A stretch of 13,245 nt of DNA from an uncultured Clostridia bacterium. Its GTDB lineage: Bacteria > Bacillota > Clostridia > Oscillospirales > Acutalibacteraceae. The notes under the pieces are model-generated. The model had not been told where the DNA came from and searched no databases. It saw nothing but the letters and a program-made list of their open reading frames with translations. The position numbers and the translations under genes are program-made. The stretch's first letter is position 1. Every line of letters starts with the position of its first letter. Where the stretch lies: NCBI GenBank assembly GCA_946410005.1, contig CAMJYS010000010.1, positions 1-13,245 of the forward strand, given 5' to 3'. Positions 7,035 to 13,170 of the stretch are shown here, piece by piece.

Positions 7035-7850
7035 ATGTTAAAACTTTACCCACTTTTCAGTGGTAGCAGTGGCAATTCTACATATATCGAATTTGAAAAT
7101 AAAAAAGGAATTTTAGTTGATATCGGTAAAAGTGCAAAAAAAACACATGATGCGTTAAGAGCGAGGAATATAAGCGTAAATAATGTAGAAGCTATTTTTA
7201 TAACGCACGAGCATACGGATCATATTTCCGGATTAAAGGTTTTTATTTCAAAATATAATCCGGATGTTAAAATTTTCGGCTCAGCGGGAACGATAGGGTC
7301 AATGAGAAAATCAGGGTATTTGACCGATAAAAATAATGTTTTTGAGATAAAAAATAATCAAGTTGATTTAGAATTTGTGCAGATGAAATCGTTTTCAATA
7401 TCGCACGATTGTGCAGAGGGATTAGGATATACTTTTACTTCCAAAAGCGGATTAAAAGCAGCAATATGTACAGATTTAGGATATATATCAAAAGATGTAC
7501 AAAGCAATTTAAAAGGCAGCAACGTAGTTGTGATGGAGTCTAACCACGATGTTATGATGCTTCAAAATGGTAAGTATCCATATTTTTTAAAAAGAAGAAT
7601 ACTGTCCGATAATGGACATTTGTCTAATGATACTTGCGGAAAATTTTTACCGTTTTTGGTTAAAAATGGTACGAAAAATATAATTTTATCGCATTTAAGT
7701 GAGCATAATAATATACCTGATTTGGCGCTTCAAACGTCGAAATATTACTTGGAACAAGAAGGAATGACGATCGAAAAAGATTTTCACCTTTCCGCTTCAT
7801 CAAAAGAGGTACCGCCAGAAAAATTTTATAGTATAGAAATCACCACTTGA
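7035..7850 (+). CDS. walJ: WalJ/YycJ-type metallo-beta-lactamase-fold hydrolase
   Basis: A 271-aa single-domain metallo-beta-lactamase-fold protein of the YycJ/VicX/WalJ family, a likely metal-dependent nuclease or phosphodiesterase linked in other Firmicutes to wall homeostasis and co-ordination of division with replication. The N-terminus (PLFSGSSGNSTYIE) is diagnostic. Metal motifs: THEHTDH with H58, H60, D62 and H63, then SHD at 123-125, CTDLGY with D147, ESNHD at 168-172, GHLSN at 194-198 and LSHLSEHNN with H220. GGAG at 7022-7025 is nine bases before the ATG. It follows murA by 17 bases. In many Firmicutes this gene sits at the end of the walRK operon. Here it ends the prkC-murA operon, with no two-component genes in view. 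The TGA stop (7848-7850) lies inside the following hairpin. The biochemical substrate is not established from sequence. Confidence 0.92.
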   Translation: MLKLYPLFSGSSGNSTYIEFENKKGILVDIGKSAKKTHDALRARNISVNNVEAIFITHEHTDHISGLKVFISKYNPDVKIFGSAGTIGSMRKSGYLTDKNNVFEIKNNQVDLEFVQMKSFSISHDCAEGLGYTFTSKSGLKAAICTDLGYISKDVQSNLKGSNVVVMESNHDVMMLQNGKYPYFLKRRILSDNGHLSNDTCGKFLPFLVKNGTKNIILSHLSEHNNIPDLALQTSKYYLEQEGMTIEKDFHLSASSKEVPPEKFYSIEITT

Positions 7851-7871
7851 TAATTGAGTTTATCAAGTGGT
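7841..7871 (+). repeat. Hairpin copy 1, overlaps the walJ stop codon
   Basis: ACCACTTGATAA (7842-7853) pairs perfectly with TTATCAAGTGGT (7860-7871) over a 6-base loop, 12 bp in all. The TGA of walJ is part of the left arm. The downstream bases ATACTATTTAT are not a proper T-tract, so termination may be weak. The same 31-base unit recurs at 8530-8560 with three differences, all in or next to the loop. Confidence 0.75.
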
Positions 7872-7885
7872 ATACTATTTATCTG

Positions 7886-7894
7886 TGATATAAT
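7886..7894 (+). promoter_or_regulatory. Extended -10 promoter for the 190-aa gene
   Basis: TGATATAAT at 7886-7894 is a perfect extended -10 element. No good -35 is seen; at 17-base spacing it would fall in the 3' arm of the hairpin (7866-7871, AGTGGT). Transcription would start near 7901, about 36 bases before the ATG at 7937. Confidence 0.6.
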
Positions 7895-7936
7895 GATACA
7901 AAATGAGTAATTGTAAATTGGTCGGGAGGGTTTTTA

Positions 7937-8509
7937 ATGGTAGAATTAAATGAAGGAAAAATCAGTGAAAAAATCGAAGAAGCAGAAGGAAGTATCACTT
8001 GGTTGAAAAATAATTGGAAAAGATATATGGTGTCAAAAAATGATATTCACACTAAGGATATGATAATTTTAAAAAGATCAGATAGAAAAATGAAATTAGC
8101 AAATTTGGTTAATAATTACCTAGAAAAAATTTGTGATGAAACAAAATTAGAATTGGATATAATATTATATATGCTTAAATATTGTGTGGATGATTATAAA
8201 AGTCATCGTAAAAATGATGATAGCGACACCGAAAACGATATAGAAGTAAATTTGCCTAATCTAATTATTGAAACTTTCAATAAATTATGGAAAAATCTTA
8301 ATAAAAGTAATGAAATATCAGCTATAAAATCTAATTTAGGTATGATTCGGGAATTAGCTGTGTCAGGTAAACTAAAAGAAAAAGAGATTTTTAGAGACTT
8401 TAATCCCAAAGAATCTGAGCAAAGATATATAAAATTACAATCAGAACTCAAAAAAATAAGGAAACATGTTAAAACATTGGCGAACCTTAGAGGGCGTAAA
8501 AAGAAATGA
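7937..8509 (+). CDS. Unrecognised 190-aa helical protein, hairpin-flanked
   Basis: I do not recognise this protein. It is charged, has no signal peptide or membrane helix, and seems mostly alpha-helical. An N-terminal acidic segment (about 1-17) is followed by a basic, Trp-containing stretch (WLKNNWKRYMVSK, about 22-34). A hydrophobic helix lies near 70-84 (ELDIILYMLKYCV), then a low-complexity acidic linker (KNDDSDTENDIE, about 92-103). The C-terminal half is rich in Lys and Glu with possible coiled-coil character (160-182), and the end is strongly basic (RGRKKK). The basic end could bind nucleic acid or simply be surface charge. ATG 7937 has GGGAGGG (7924-7930) six bases upstream, and an extended -10 promoter lies before it. 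It is a single-gene unit between two nearly identical hairpins, separating the wall operon from greA-lysS. It is probably lineage-specific or acquired. Confidence 0.75.
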   Translation: MVELNEGKISEKIEEAEGSITWLKNNWKRYMVSKNDIHTKDMIILKRSDRKMKLANLVNNYLEKICDETKLELDIILYMLKYCVDDYKSHRKNDDSDTENDIEVNLPNLIIETFNKLWKNLNKSNEISAIKSNLGMIRELAVSGKLKEKEIFRDFNPKESEQRYIKLQSELKKIRKHVKTLANLRGRKKK

Positions 8510-8529
8510 TATTATATTATATAATAAAA

Positions 8530-8569
8530 CACCACTTGATAGTTAAATTTATCAAGTGGTGATTTTTTT
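8530..8569 (+). terminator. Hairpin copy 2, probable bidirectional terminator
   Basis: CACCACTTGATA (8530-8541) pairs with TATCAAGTGGTG (8550-8561) over an 8-base loop, then A and seven T bases (8563-8569), a good intrinsic terminator for the 190-aa gene. Read on the minus strand the same stem is followed by TTTTATTATATAAT, so it can also end greA-lysS transcripts, whose last stop is at 8577. It repeats the unit at 7841-7871. Confidence 0.85.
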
Positions 8570-8576
8570 GTATTTT

Positions 8577-10088
8577 TTACTTATCAAGTTTTTTCATTGT
8601 CGGGAAAATTATTACGTCACGGATAGAAGCGCTGTCTGTTAATAGCATTACAAGTCTATCTATTCCCATTCCTAGCCCTCCCGTTGGAGGCATGCCATAT
8701 TCCAGAGATGTGACGAAATCTTCGTCTATCATATTCGCTTCATCGTCTCCGGCGTCACGTAATTTCATTTGATGCTCAAAACGTTCACGTTGATCTATAG
8801 GGTCGTTTAACTCTGTATAAGCGTTTGCGATTTCTCTGCGGGTTATGAAAAGCTCGAACCTCTCTACTAAATATGGTTTGTCAAATTTGCGTTTTGTTAG
8901 CGGCGAAACTTCAACAGGATAGTCGCATATAAATGTCGGCTGTACTAAGTTTTCTTCAACCTTTTCTTCGAAAACTTTGTTTAAAATATCTCCCCATGTG
9001 TCAGTTTCTTTTAAATCTATACCTAAATCTTTTGCAATGGAAATTGCTTTTTCGGTATCGCAAGCAAATTCCGAAAAATCTATGCCTGCATATTTTTTAA
9101 CAGCATCTATCATAGTTATACGTTCAAAAGGTTTAGATAAATCTATTTCTTCGCCTTGATAGACAATTTTATCTGTGTTTTGGCAAGCTTTAGAAGCATT
9201 TCTAATAAGATTTTCCGCTATATCCATCATTCTTCTGTAATCCGAGTATGCTTCGTATAGTTCTATACTTGTAAATTCAGGATTATGTTTTGTCGACATA
9301 CCTTCATTTCTAAAAAGACGTCCCATTTCATAAACTTTATCCATTCCGCCGACAATAAGTCTTTTTAAGTAAAGTTCAGGAGCTATGCGAAGATATAAAT
9401 CCATATCTAACGTATTGTGGTGTGTTATAAAAGGTTTAGCTGTTGCTCCTCCCGGGATAACGTTTAATATAGGTGTTTCTACTTCTGTAAATCCTATATC
9501 ATCTAGGTATTCTCTAATTGATTTTATAATTTTACTTCTTTTTATAAAAGTATTTTTAGTTTCGGGCGAAGATATCAAATCTAAATATCTTTGACGATAT
9601 CTAGTATCAATATCTTTTAATCCATGAAATTTTTCGGGAAGTGGTAAAAATGATTTCGAAAGTAATGTTATGTTGTTAGTGTGAACAGAGATTTCACCAC
9701 GACGAGTTTTAAATACAAAACCTTCAATACCTACTATATCTCCAATATCCCAATAAGACATATCTTCATATTTTTCTTCGCCAATATCATCTATTTTTAG
9801 ATAAACCTGAATCTTTCCTGTGGAATCAAGTATATCCATAAAAGAAGCTTTACCCATTTTACGCCAGCTGGTTATTCTTCCGGCAATAGAAACCGTTTTA
9901 CCTTCTAAGTTTTCGAAATCATCTTTTATTTTTTGAGCAAAATGGCTTTGATTGAATTTTGTAATATCGAATGGATTTTTACCGGAATTTTTTAAAGAAA
10001 AGAACTTTTCTCTACGTATCTTCATCATTTCACTTTCCGGTATAACGTTTTCTTCTAAAGAATTATTTTCAATTTGCCTGTTCTTCAT
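8577..10088 (-). CDS. lysS: Lysyl-tRNA synthetase, class II
   Basis: Charges tRNA-Lys with lysine in the cytoplasm. The 503-aa length is normal for bacterial class II LysRS. An N-terminal OB-fold anticodon-binding domain (about 65-145; VSIAGRITSWRKMGKASFMD) precedes the catalytic core. Motif 1 is at about 199-208 (GFTEVETPIL), motif 2 at 259-278 (FRNEGMSTKHNPEFTSIELY) and motif 3 at 470-478 (GGLGMGIDR, with the conserved Arg 478). ATG 10088 follows AAAGGAAGAG. It lies 12 bases after the greA stop, so it is co-transcribed with greA from the promoter near 10656-10685. No T-box or other leader fits in the 12-base gap. The 3' end meets hairpin copy 2. The final codons include a stretch complementary to that hairpin's left arm. 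Confidence 0.97.
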   Translation of the reverse strand: MKNRQIENNSLEENVIPESEMMKIRREKFFSLKNSGKNPFDITKFNQSHFAQKIKDDFENLEGKTVSIAGRITSWRKMGKASFMDILDSTGKIQVYLKIDDIGEEKYEDMSYWDIGDIVGIEGFVFKTRRGEISVHTNNITLLSKSFLPLPEKFHGLKDIDTRYRQRYLDLISSPETKNTFIKRSKIIKSIREYLDDIGFTEVETPILNVIPGGATAKPFITHHNTLDMDLYLRIAPELYLKRLIVGGMDKVYEMGRLFRNEGMSTKHNPEFTSIELYEAYSDYRRMMDIAENLIRNASKACQNTDKIVYQGEEIDLSKPFERITMIDAVKKYAGIDFSEFACDTEKAISIAKDLGIDLKETDTWGDILNKVFEEKVEENLVQPTFICDYPVEVSPLTKRKFDKPYLVERFELFITRREIANAYTELNDPIDQRERFEHQMKLRDAGDDEANMIDEDFVTSLEYGMPPTGGLGMGIDRLVMLLTDSASIRDVIIFPTMKKLDK

Positions 10089-10100
10089 TAATCTCTTCCT

Positions 10101-10574
10101 TTACTTGTATATTTCTAGTAATTCATATTTGCATATTCCACCGGGAGTTTCTACTTTTACGATTTGTCCTTCTTTGCAACCGATTAAAGCAGCCCCGACA
10201 GGAGATTCGTCTGAAATTCTTCCTTCTCTTGGGTCGGCTTCGCTAGAACCGACTATTTTATAGTCTAAAATTTCGTCAAAAGCGATGTCTTTAACTTTAA
10301 TTTTAGAACCTACATGAACAGTGTCTGTTCCGAGTTCGTGTTCGTCTATTACGGAAACGTTTTTGAGCATCGTTTCGATTTCAACAATACGAGCTTCCAT
10401 TATCGCTTGTTCATTTTTTGCCTCGTCGTATTCACTATTTTCGGAAAGATCGCCGAAAGATAGTGCTACTTTAATTTTCTCAGCAACCTCTTTTCTTTTG
10501 ACAGTTTTCAAATTATCTAATTCTGCTTCTAATTTTTTTAAACCTTCTTCGGTTAAGATTACTTTTTTACCCAA
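10101..10574 (-). CDS. greA: Transcription elongation factor GreA
   Basis: Rescues backtracked RNA polymerase by stimulating cleavage of the nascent transcript. From TTG 10574 the protein has 157 residues (E. coli GreA 158) and begins [20 protein letters not shown]. The N-terminal coiled coil carries the acidic tip in [12 protein letters not shown], with D42 and E45 matching the catalytic pair D41/E44 of E. coli. The C-terminal FKBP-like domain ends in [10 protein letters not shown]. The longest frame begins at GTG 10583, but TGGAG (10583-10587 on the plus strand) abuts that GTG and is eight bases from TTG 10574, so the latter start is preferred. It is the first gene of a greA-lysS unit, a common Firmicute pairing, and has its own promoter about 80 bases upstream. 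Confidence 0.96.
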   Translation of the reverse strand: MGKKVILTEEGLKKLEAELDNLKTVKRKEVAEKIKVALSFGDLSENSEYDEAKNEQAIMEARIVEIETMLKNVSVIDEHELGTDTVHVGSKIKVKDIAFDEILDYKIVGSSEADPREGRISDESPVGAALIGCKEGQIVKVETPGGICKYELLEIYK

Positions 10575-10582
10575 TATAATCA

Positions 10583-10587
10583 CTCCA
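10583..10587 (-). promoter_or_regulatory. Ribosome binding site that sets the greA start
   Basis: TGGAG on the minus strand lies eight bases before TTG 10574 and overlaps the alternative GTG 10583, ruling the GTG out as its partner. Confidence 0.6.
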
Positions 10588-10655
10588 TATATTTAAATAT
10601 TACCAAACAATACATATATGTACTGCTTAATATTTCTAACTAAAGCTTACATATA

Positions 10656-10685
10656 ATTGTATTTCATTTTGATATTAACTGTCAA
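10656..10685 (-). promoter_or_regulatory. Promoter of greA-lysS
   Basis: On the minus strand TTGACA (10685-10680) and TACAAT (10661-10656) are 18 bases apart. The -35 is perfect and the -10 has one mismatch. Transcription would start near 10649, giving a leader of about 75 bases. The leader includes the 12-base palindrome TACATATATGTA at 10611-10622, for which I have no role. Confidence 0.7.
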
Positions 10686-10699
10686 TGAACTTAGTTAAT
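10674..10699. promoter_or_regulatory. Candidate operator: inverted repeat over the greA -35 box
   Basis: ATTAACT (10674-10680) and AGTTAAT (10693-10699) form a perfect 7-bp inverted repeat with a 12-base spacer, centres 19 bases apart, lying directly on the -35 element of the greA promoter. The geometry suits a dimeric repressor, but in AT-rich DNA chance is a serious alternative. Confidence 0.25.
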
Positions 10700-10763
10700 T
10701 TATTTCTTTTAACAAATTAAAGATCTATCTAAAAATTGCAAATTCTGTTTCTTATATAAACAG

Positions 10764-10792
10764 TTGACTTTTTTAAAAATTTGTGTTATAAT
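10764..10792 (+). promoter_or_regulatory. Very strong promoter for the secreted His/Cys protein
   Basis: TTGACT (10764-10769) and TATAAT (10787-10792) are separated by the ideal 17 bases, and TGT directly before the -10 makes it an extended -10 as well. Transcription would start near 10799. The remaining intergenic DNA between this element and the greA promoter (10700-10763) shows nothing I can identify. Confidence 0.8.
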
Positions 10793-10827
10793 TATATTTA
10801 TAAAACAATTTAAAGGAGAATTTGTGA

Positions 10828-11472
10828 ATGAAAAAAATAAAACATTTTTTATCTATTACGTTGTTTTCTATTCTTACTTTAATTTTTATAAAAAATGCAA
10901 ATGCAGATGTAATTGTTATCACAGTGAAAAGGCCTAATCATATTGGTCATACTTCAATAATATCACAAGATAAAAACGGCAAATGGTTTTATTTTTACTG
11001 GGGAAATGAAGTGGCTTATGCCGCGGAAGTTCCCGACGAATATATGAAAAATATCGATACACTCAATAAATGGTTCTTTATAAACAGAAAATCATTTGAA
11101 AAAAGCAGCAGATTTTATGCATACGGAACATACATAAAGGGAGACTTTACCAAAAGCACGGAATACTACAACGATGTCGTAAAAAATTATAAAACATGGA
11201 AATATAATTTTCTTTTTAATAATTGCACAAATGTTTCTAACAAAGCACTTGAAAAAGGGATTTTATTAAATGGTAAGCCTTTCAAGAGTCAAATGAAATA
11301 CAATTTGAAAGAATATACACCTTTTTGGAGTATTTTCCCCCATAACTATCGTAAAATCATTGAAAGAAATTTCATAGGCACAGAACACCATGCTTTTCCT
11401 GATTGGGGAAAAGTAACAGACAAAAAAATATTGTCGTTAATTGATGGTACATACAAATCTTCAAAAAAGTAG
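10828..11472 (+). CDS. Secreted protein, possible permuted NlpC/P60-like enzyme
   Basis: A 214-aa protein with a clear Sec signal peptide: MKKIKHF, a hydrophobic core at 8-21 and the site NANA-D, cleaved after A26. It therefore acts outside the cytoplasm; there is no LPXTG, lipobox or wall-binding repeat. The mature part has a His in HIGHTSII (H41 in GHTS) near the N-terminus, a WFYFYWGNE stretch (53-61) and a Cys in LFNNCTNVSNKAL (C133). A GHT histidine before an NNC cysteine is the order in circularly permuted papain-like proteins of the NlpC/P60 superfamily (LRAT, YiiX/YaeF types), which would suggest a hydrolase or acyltransferase on peptides, peptidoglycan or lipids. This is inference from motif order only. 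ATG 10828 has AAAGGAG (10812-10818) nine bases upstream and a near-perfect promoter. It is monocistronic and converges with nif3, one base between stops. Confidence 0.8.
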   Translation: MKKIKHFLSITLFSILTLIFIKNANADVIVITVKRPNHIGHTSIISQDKNGKWFYFYWGNEVAYAAEVPDEYMKNIDTLNKWFFINRKSFEKSSRFYAYGTYIKGDFTKSTEYYNDVVKNYKTWKYNFLFNNCTNVSNKALEKGILLNGKPFKSQMKYNLKEYTPFWSIFPHNYRKIIERNFIGTEHHAFPDWGKVTDKKILSLIDGTYKSSKK

Positions 11473-11473
11473 T

Positions 11474-12241
11474 TTATAAATATTCAACGTAATCTGAACA
11501 AGTTTCGCTTATATTGAACTCAATATGAGCGAATTCTTTTTGCAGAATTTCATAAAGCGGTTTTATTACAACATTTTCGGTCTTAAAATGCCCTGCGTCG
11601 ACAATCATTAAACCTATTTCGTTTGCTTTTAAAATTTGACTATGCTTTATTTCTCCCGTTACAAACGCATCTGCTCCTAAATTTTTAGCGAGTTCTACAA
11701 ACTCTCCGCCTGTTCCGGAGCATACTGCCACTTTATTAATTTTACAATCAGTTTTAAAAGTATATCGTACGCCATTACAATCAAGTTTTTCCTTAACTGT
11801 TTCAGCAAACTCTTTGCAATTTAAACTGCTAGATAAATCGCCTATTAATCCTAATGAACAGCCGTTTTCTATTGCTAATGATGATAAATTTTCCAAACCG
11901 ATTTTTTTCGCCAAATGAAAATTCACGCCTTCTTTAGCTAAGTCTAAATTAGTATGTGCACATATTGCACTTATTCCGAATTTGCACAGTAAAGAAATCG
12001 GAGTATTGAATTCTAAATTTTTTATTCCTTTAAATATAACAGGATGGTGGCTTATTATAAGTTCAGCGCCTGTTTTTTGTGCTTCTTCGACTACTTCCGA
12101 TGTGATGTCTAGAGCTAACAAAACTTTTTCTACGGATTTATTTTTATCTCCGACTAAAATGCCACAGTTGTCGAAATCCATAGCGGATTCAAACGGAGCC
12201 ATTTTGTCTAAAAAATCATATATACTTTGAACAGTTGCCAA
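11474..12241 (-). CDS. NIF3 / GTP cyclohydrolase I type 2-like metal protein
   Basis: Member of the NIF3/YbgI/YqfO family: ring-forming proteins with a two-metal site and no settled substrate, often labelled GTP cyclohydrolase I type 2 homolog. From TTG 12241 it has 255 residues, the short form; it lacks the PII-like insert that makes B. subtilis YqfO about 370 residues. Metal-site motifs: HHP with H65 and H66, AHTNLD with D100, and AGHFKTEN with H218 and E222. The N-terminus (FESAMDFDNCGILVG) is typical. The longest frame starts at GTG 12250, but the ribosome binding site AGGA (12252-12255, minus strand) is one base from that GTG and ten from TTG 12241, so TTG is preferred. It lies 12 bases after trmK, the conserved neighbour also seen in B. 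subtilis (yqfN-yqfO). No terminator is visible before the convergent gene. Confidence 0.93.
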   Translation of the reverse strand: MATVQSIYDFLDKMAPFESAMDFDNCGILVGDKNKSVEKVLLALDITSEVVEEAQKTGAELIISHHPVIFKGIKNLEFNTPISLLCKFGISAICAHTNLDLAKEGVNFHLAKKIGLENLSSLAIENGCSLGLIGDLSSSLNCKEFAETVKEKLDCNGVRYTFKTDCKINKVAVCSGTGGEFVELAKNLGADAFVTGEIKHSQILKANEIGLMIVDAGHFKTENVVIKPLYEILQKEFAHIEFNISETCSDYVEYL

Positions 12242-12251
12242 ATTAACCACA

Positions 12252-12255
12252 TCCT
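12252..12255 (-). promoter_or_regulatory. Ribosome binding site of nif3, overlapping the trmK stop
   Basis: Minus-strand TTTAGGATG contains both the TAG stop of trmK (12256-12254) and the AGGA that serves nif3, ten bases before TTG 12241. This suggests coupled translation of the pair. Confidence 0.5.
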
Positions 12256-12949
12256 AAATAAATTTTTCCAGAAAAGAAATTATATCGCAGTAATATTTTT
12301 CTTGAATTTTATTTTGTTTAGAAATAGCACCCTTTTGGTGATTTTTGAGGTCTTTTATTTTCTTTCGTAAATAAGCTTTTGTCTCAAAATTTATTTCTGA
12401 ATTTTTGTTATCTAAAAGTGCGCCAATATATTCTTGTTCCGGAGTAAATGATATTTTTTCTCCAATAAATTTAACTAACATAACGGTATAAACTTTTTCG
12501 GAGCAAATTACAGCTTCTTCTTTTTCAATCTTATAGCCATTTTCGTATAAAAATTTTCGTAATCTGTTTTCATATTTCATAGGTTGAAGTATAAATTTTT
12601 TCGAAGTTTTATCTTTCCACGAGCAATTTTTTAGAATGTTAACAATCATATTTCCGCCCATTCCGGCAATAATTATTTCGTCAACTTCATTTTCATTTAT
12701 ATTTTCTAAACCATCAGAAATACGAGTCGATATAATGCCACTCAGATTGTAGCTAGAAATATTTTTCTGGGCAATTTTAAGCGGACCCTCTCTCAAATCG
12801 CAAGCAAGAGCAAAAGATATATATTTATTTAACGCAAGATAAATCGGCAAATATGCGTGGTCAGTACCTATGTCAGCTATTTTCGAATTTTTAGTCACCA
12901 TATCTGCACATTTTTGCAATCTATTGCTAAGTTTAAAATTTTCAATCAT
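12254..12949 (-). CDS. trmK: tRNA (adenine(22)-N1)-methyltransferase TrmK
   Basis: SAM-dependent enzyme that forms m1A at position 22 of tRNAs in Gram-positive bacteria. The 231-aa length is normal. The Rossmann-like methyltransferase fold shows motif I IADIGTDHAYLP (24-35), D51 in CDLREGPL, the RISDGLE segment (76-82) and IAGMGG (94-99). The C-terminal part (about 165-231) is charged and helical, as in the family's coiled-coil domain. ATG 12949 has no strong ribosome binding site: only GTGATG lies upstream, so translation may be modest. It is first in a trmK-nif3 unit with a poor promoter (-10 near 12966-12971), and is divergent from the tRNA-Val gene 90 bases away. Confidence 0.93.
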   Translation of the reverse strand: MIENFKLSNRLQKCADMVTKNSKIADIGTDHAYLPIYLALNKYISFALACDLREGPLKIAQKNISSYNLSGIISTRISDGLENINENEVDEIIIAGMGGNMIVNILKNCSWKDKTSKKFILQPMKYENRLRKFLYENGYKIEKEEAVICSEKVYTVMLVKFIGEKISFTPEQEYIGALLDNKNSEINFETKAYLRKKIKDLKNHQKGAISKQNKIQEKYYCDIISFLEKFI

Positions 12950-12965
12950 TTTTCATCACATATCA

Positions 12966-12971
12966 ATTATA
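12966..12971 (-). promoter_or_regulatory. Possible -10 box for trmK-nif3
   Basis: Minus-strand TATAAT at 12971-12966 is a perfect -10, but the -35 region (TATCTA at 17-base spacing) is poor. A start near 12959 would leave only about 10 bases before the trmK ATG. Confidence 0.35.
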
Positions 12972-13001
12972 TATTTTATTGAAAAAAATAGATAGAAATA
13001 A

Positions 13002-13030
13002 TTGAAAATATTTTTTGAATAATATATAAT
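13002..13030 (+). promoter_or_regulatory. Promoter of tRNA-Val
   Basis: TTGAAA (13002-13007) and TATAAT (13025-13030) are separated by 17 bases. Transcription would begin near 13037, three bases before the mature tRNA 5' end. Confidence 0.75.
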
Positions 13031-13039
13031 AGTCTTCAT

Positions 13040-13116
13040 GGACGCATAGCTCAGCCGGTTAGAGCGTTCGCCTCACACGCGAGAGGTCAAGGGTTCGAGT
13101 CCCTTTGTGTCCACCA
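13040..13116 (+). tRNA. tRNA-Val, anticodon CAC
   Basis: A full 77-base cloverleaf with encoded CCA. The acceptor arm pairs GGACGCA (13040-13046) with TGTGTCC (13106-13112), with one G-T pair. The D arm holds GCTC-AGCCGGTTA-GAGC. The anticodon arm is TTCGC-CTCACAC-GCGAG, with CAC in the loop reading GTG. The T arm is AAGGG-TTCGAGT-CCCTT, with the canonical TTCGA. Discriminator A is 13113 and CCA is 13114-13116. The gene stands alone, with its own promoter and terminator. Confidence 0.97.
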
Positions 13117-13143
13117 CAACTGAACATGTTTATCGATACATGC

Positions 13144-13170
13144 AAAAACGCCTAATTTTAGGCGTTTTTT
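13144..13170 (+). terminator. Intrinsic terminator after tRNA-Val
   Basis: AAAAACGCCTA (13144-13154) pairs with TAGGCGTTTTT (13159-13169) around a 4-base loop and ends in a run of six T bases. The matching A run on the other side makes it usable from both directions. Confidence 0.9.

Noticed and set aside
8530..8594. A third hairpin arm (TTATCAAGT, 8581-8589) in the lysS 3' end that could pair with the left arm of copy 2 as an alternative terminator
   Set aside because: The match is only about eight bases, is coding sequence for the lysS end, and the local stem of copy 2 is longer and closer; probably coincidence.
9952..10596. Two plus-strand open frames (9952-10263, 10321-10596) opposite lysS and greA
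   Set aside because: Both are antisense to highly conserved genes and lack ribosome binding sites.
10575..10655. T-box or lysine riboswitch ahead of lysS
   Set aside because: lysS starts 12 bases after greA, and the 75-base greA leader has no T-box sequence or multi-stem architecture.
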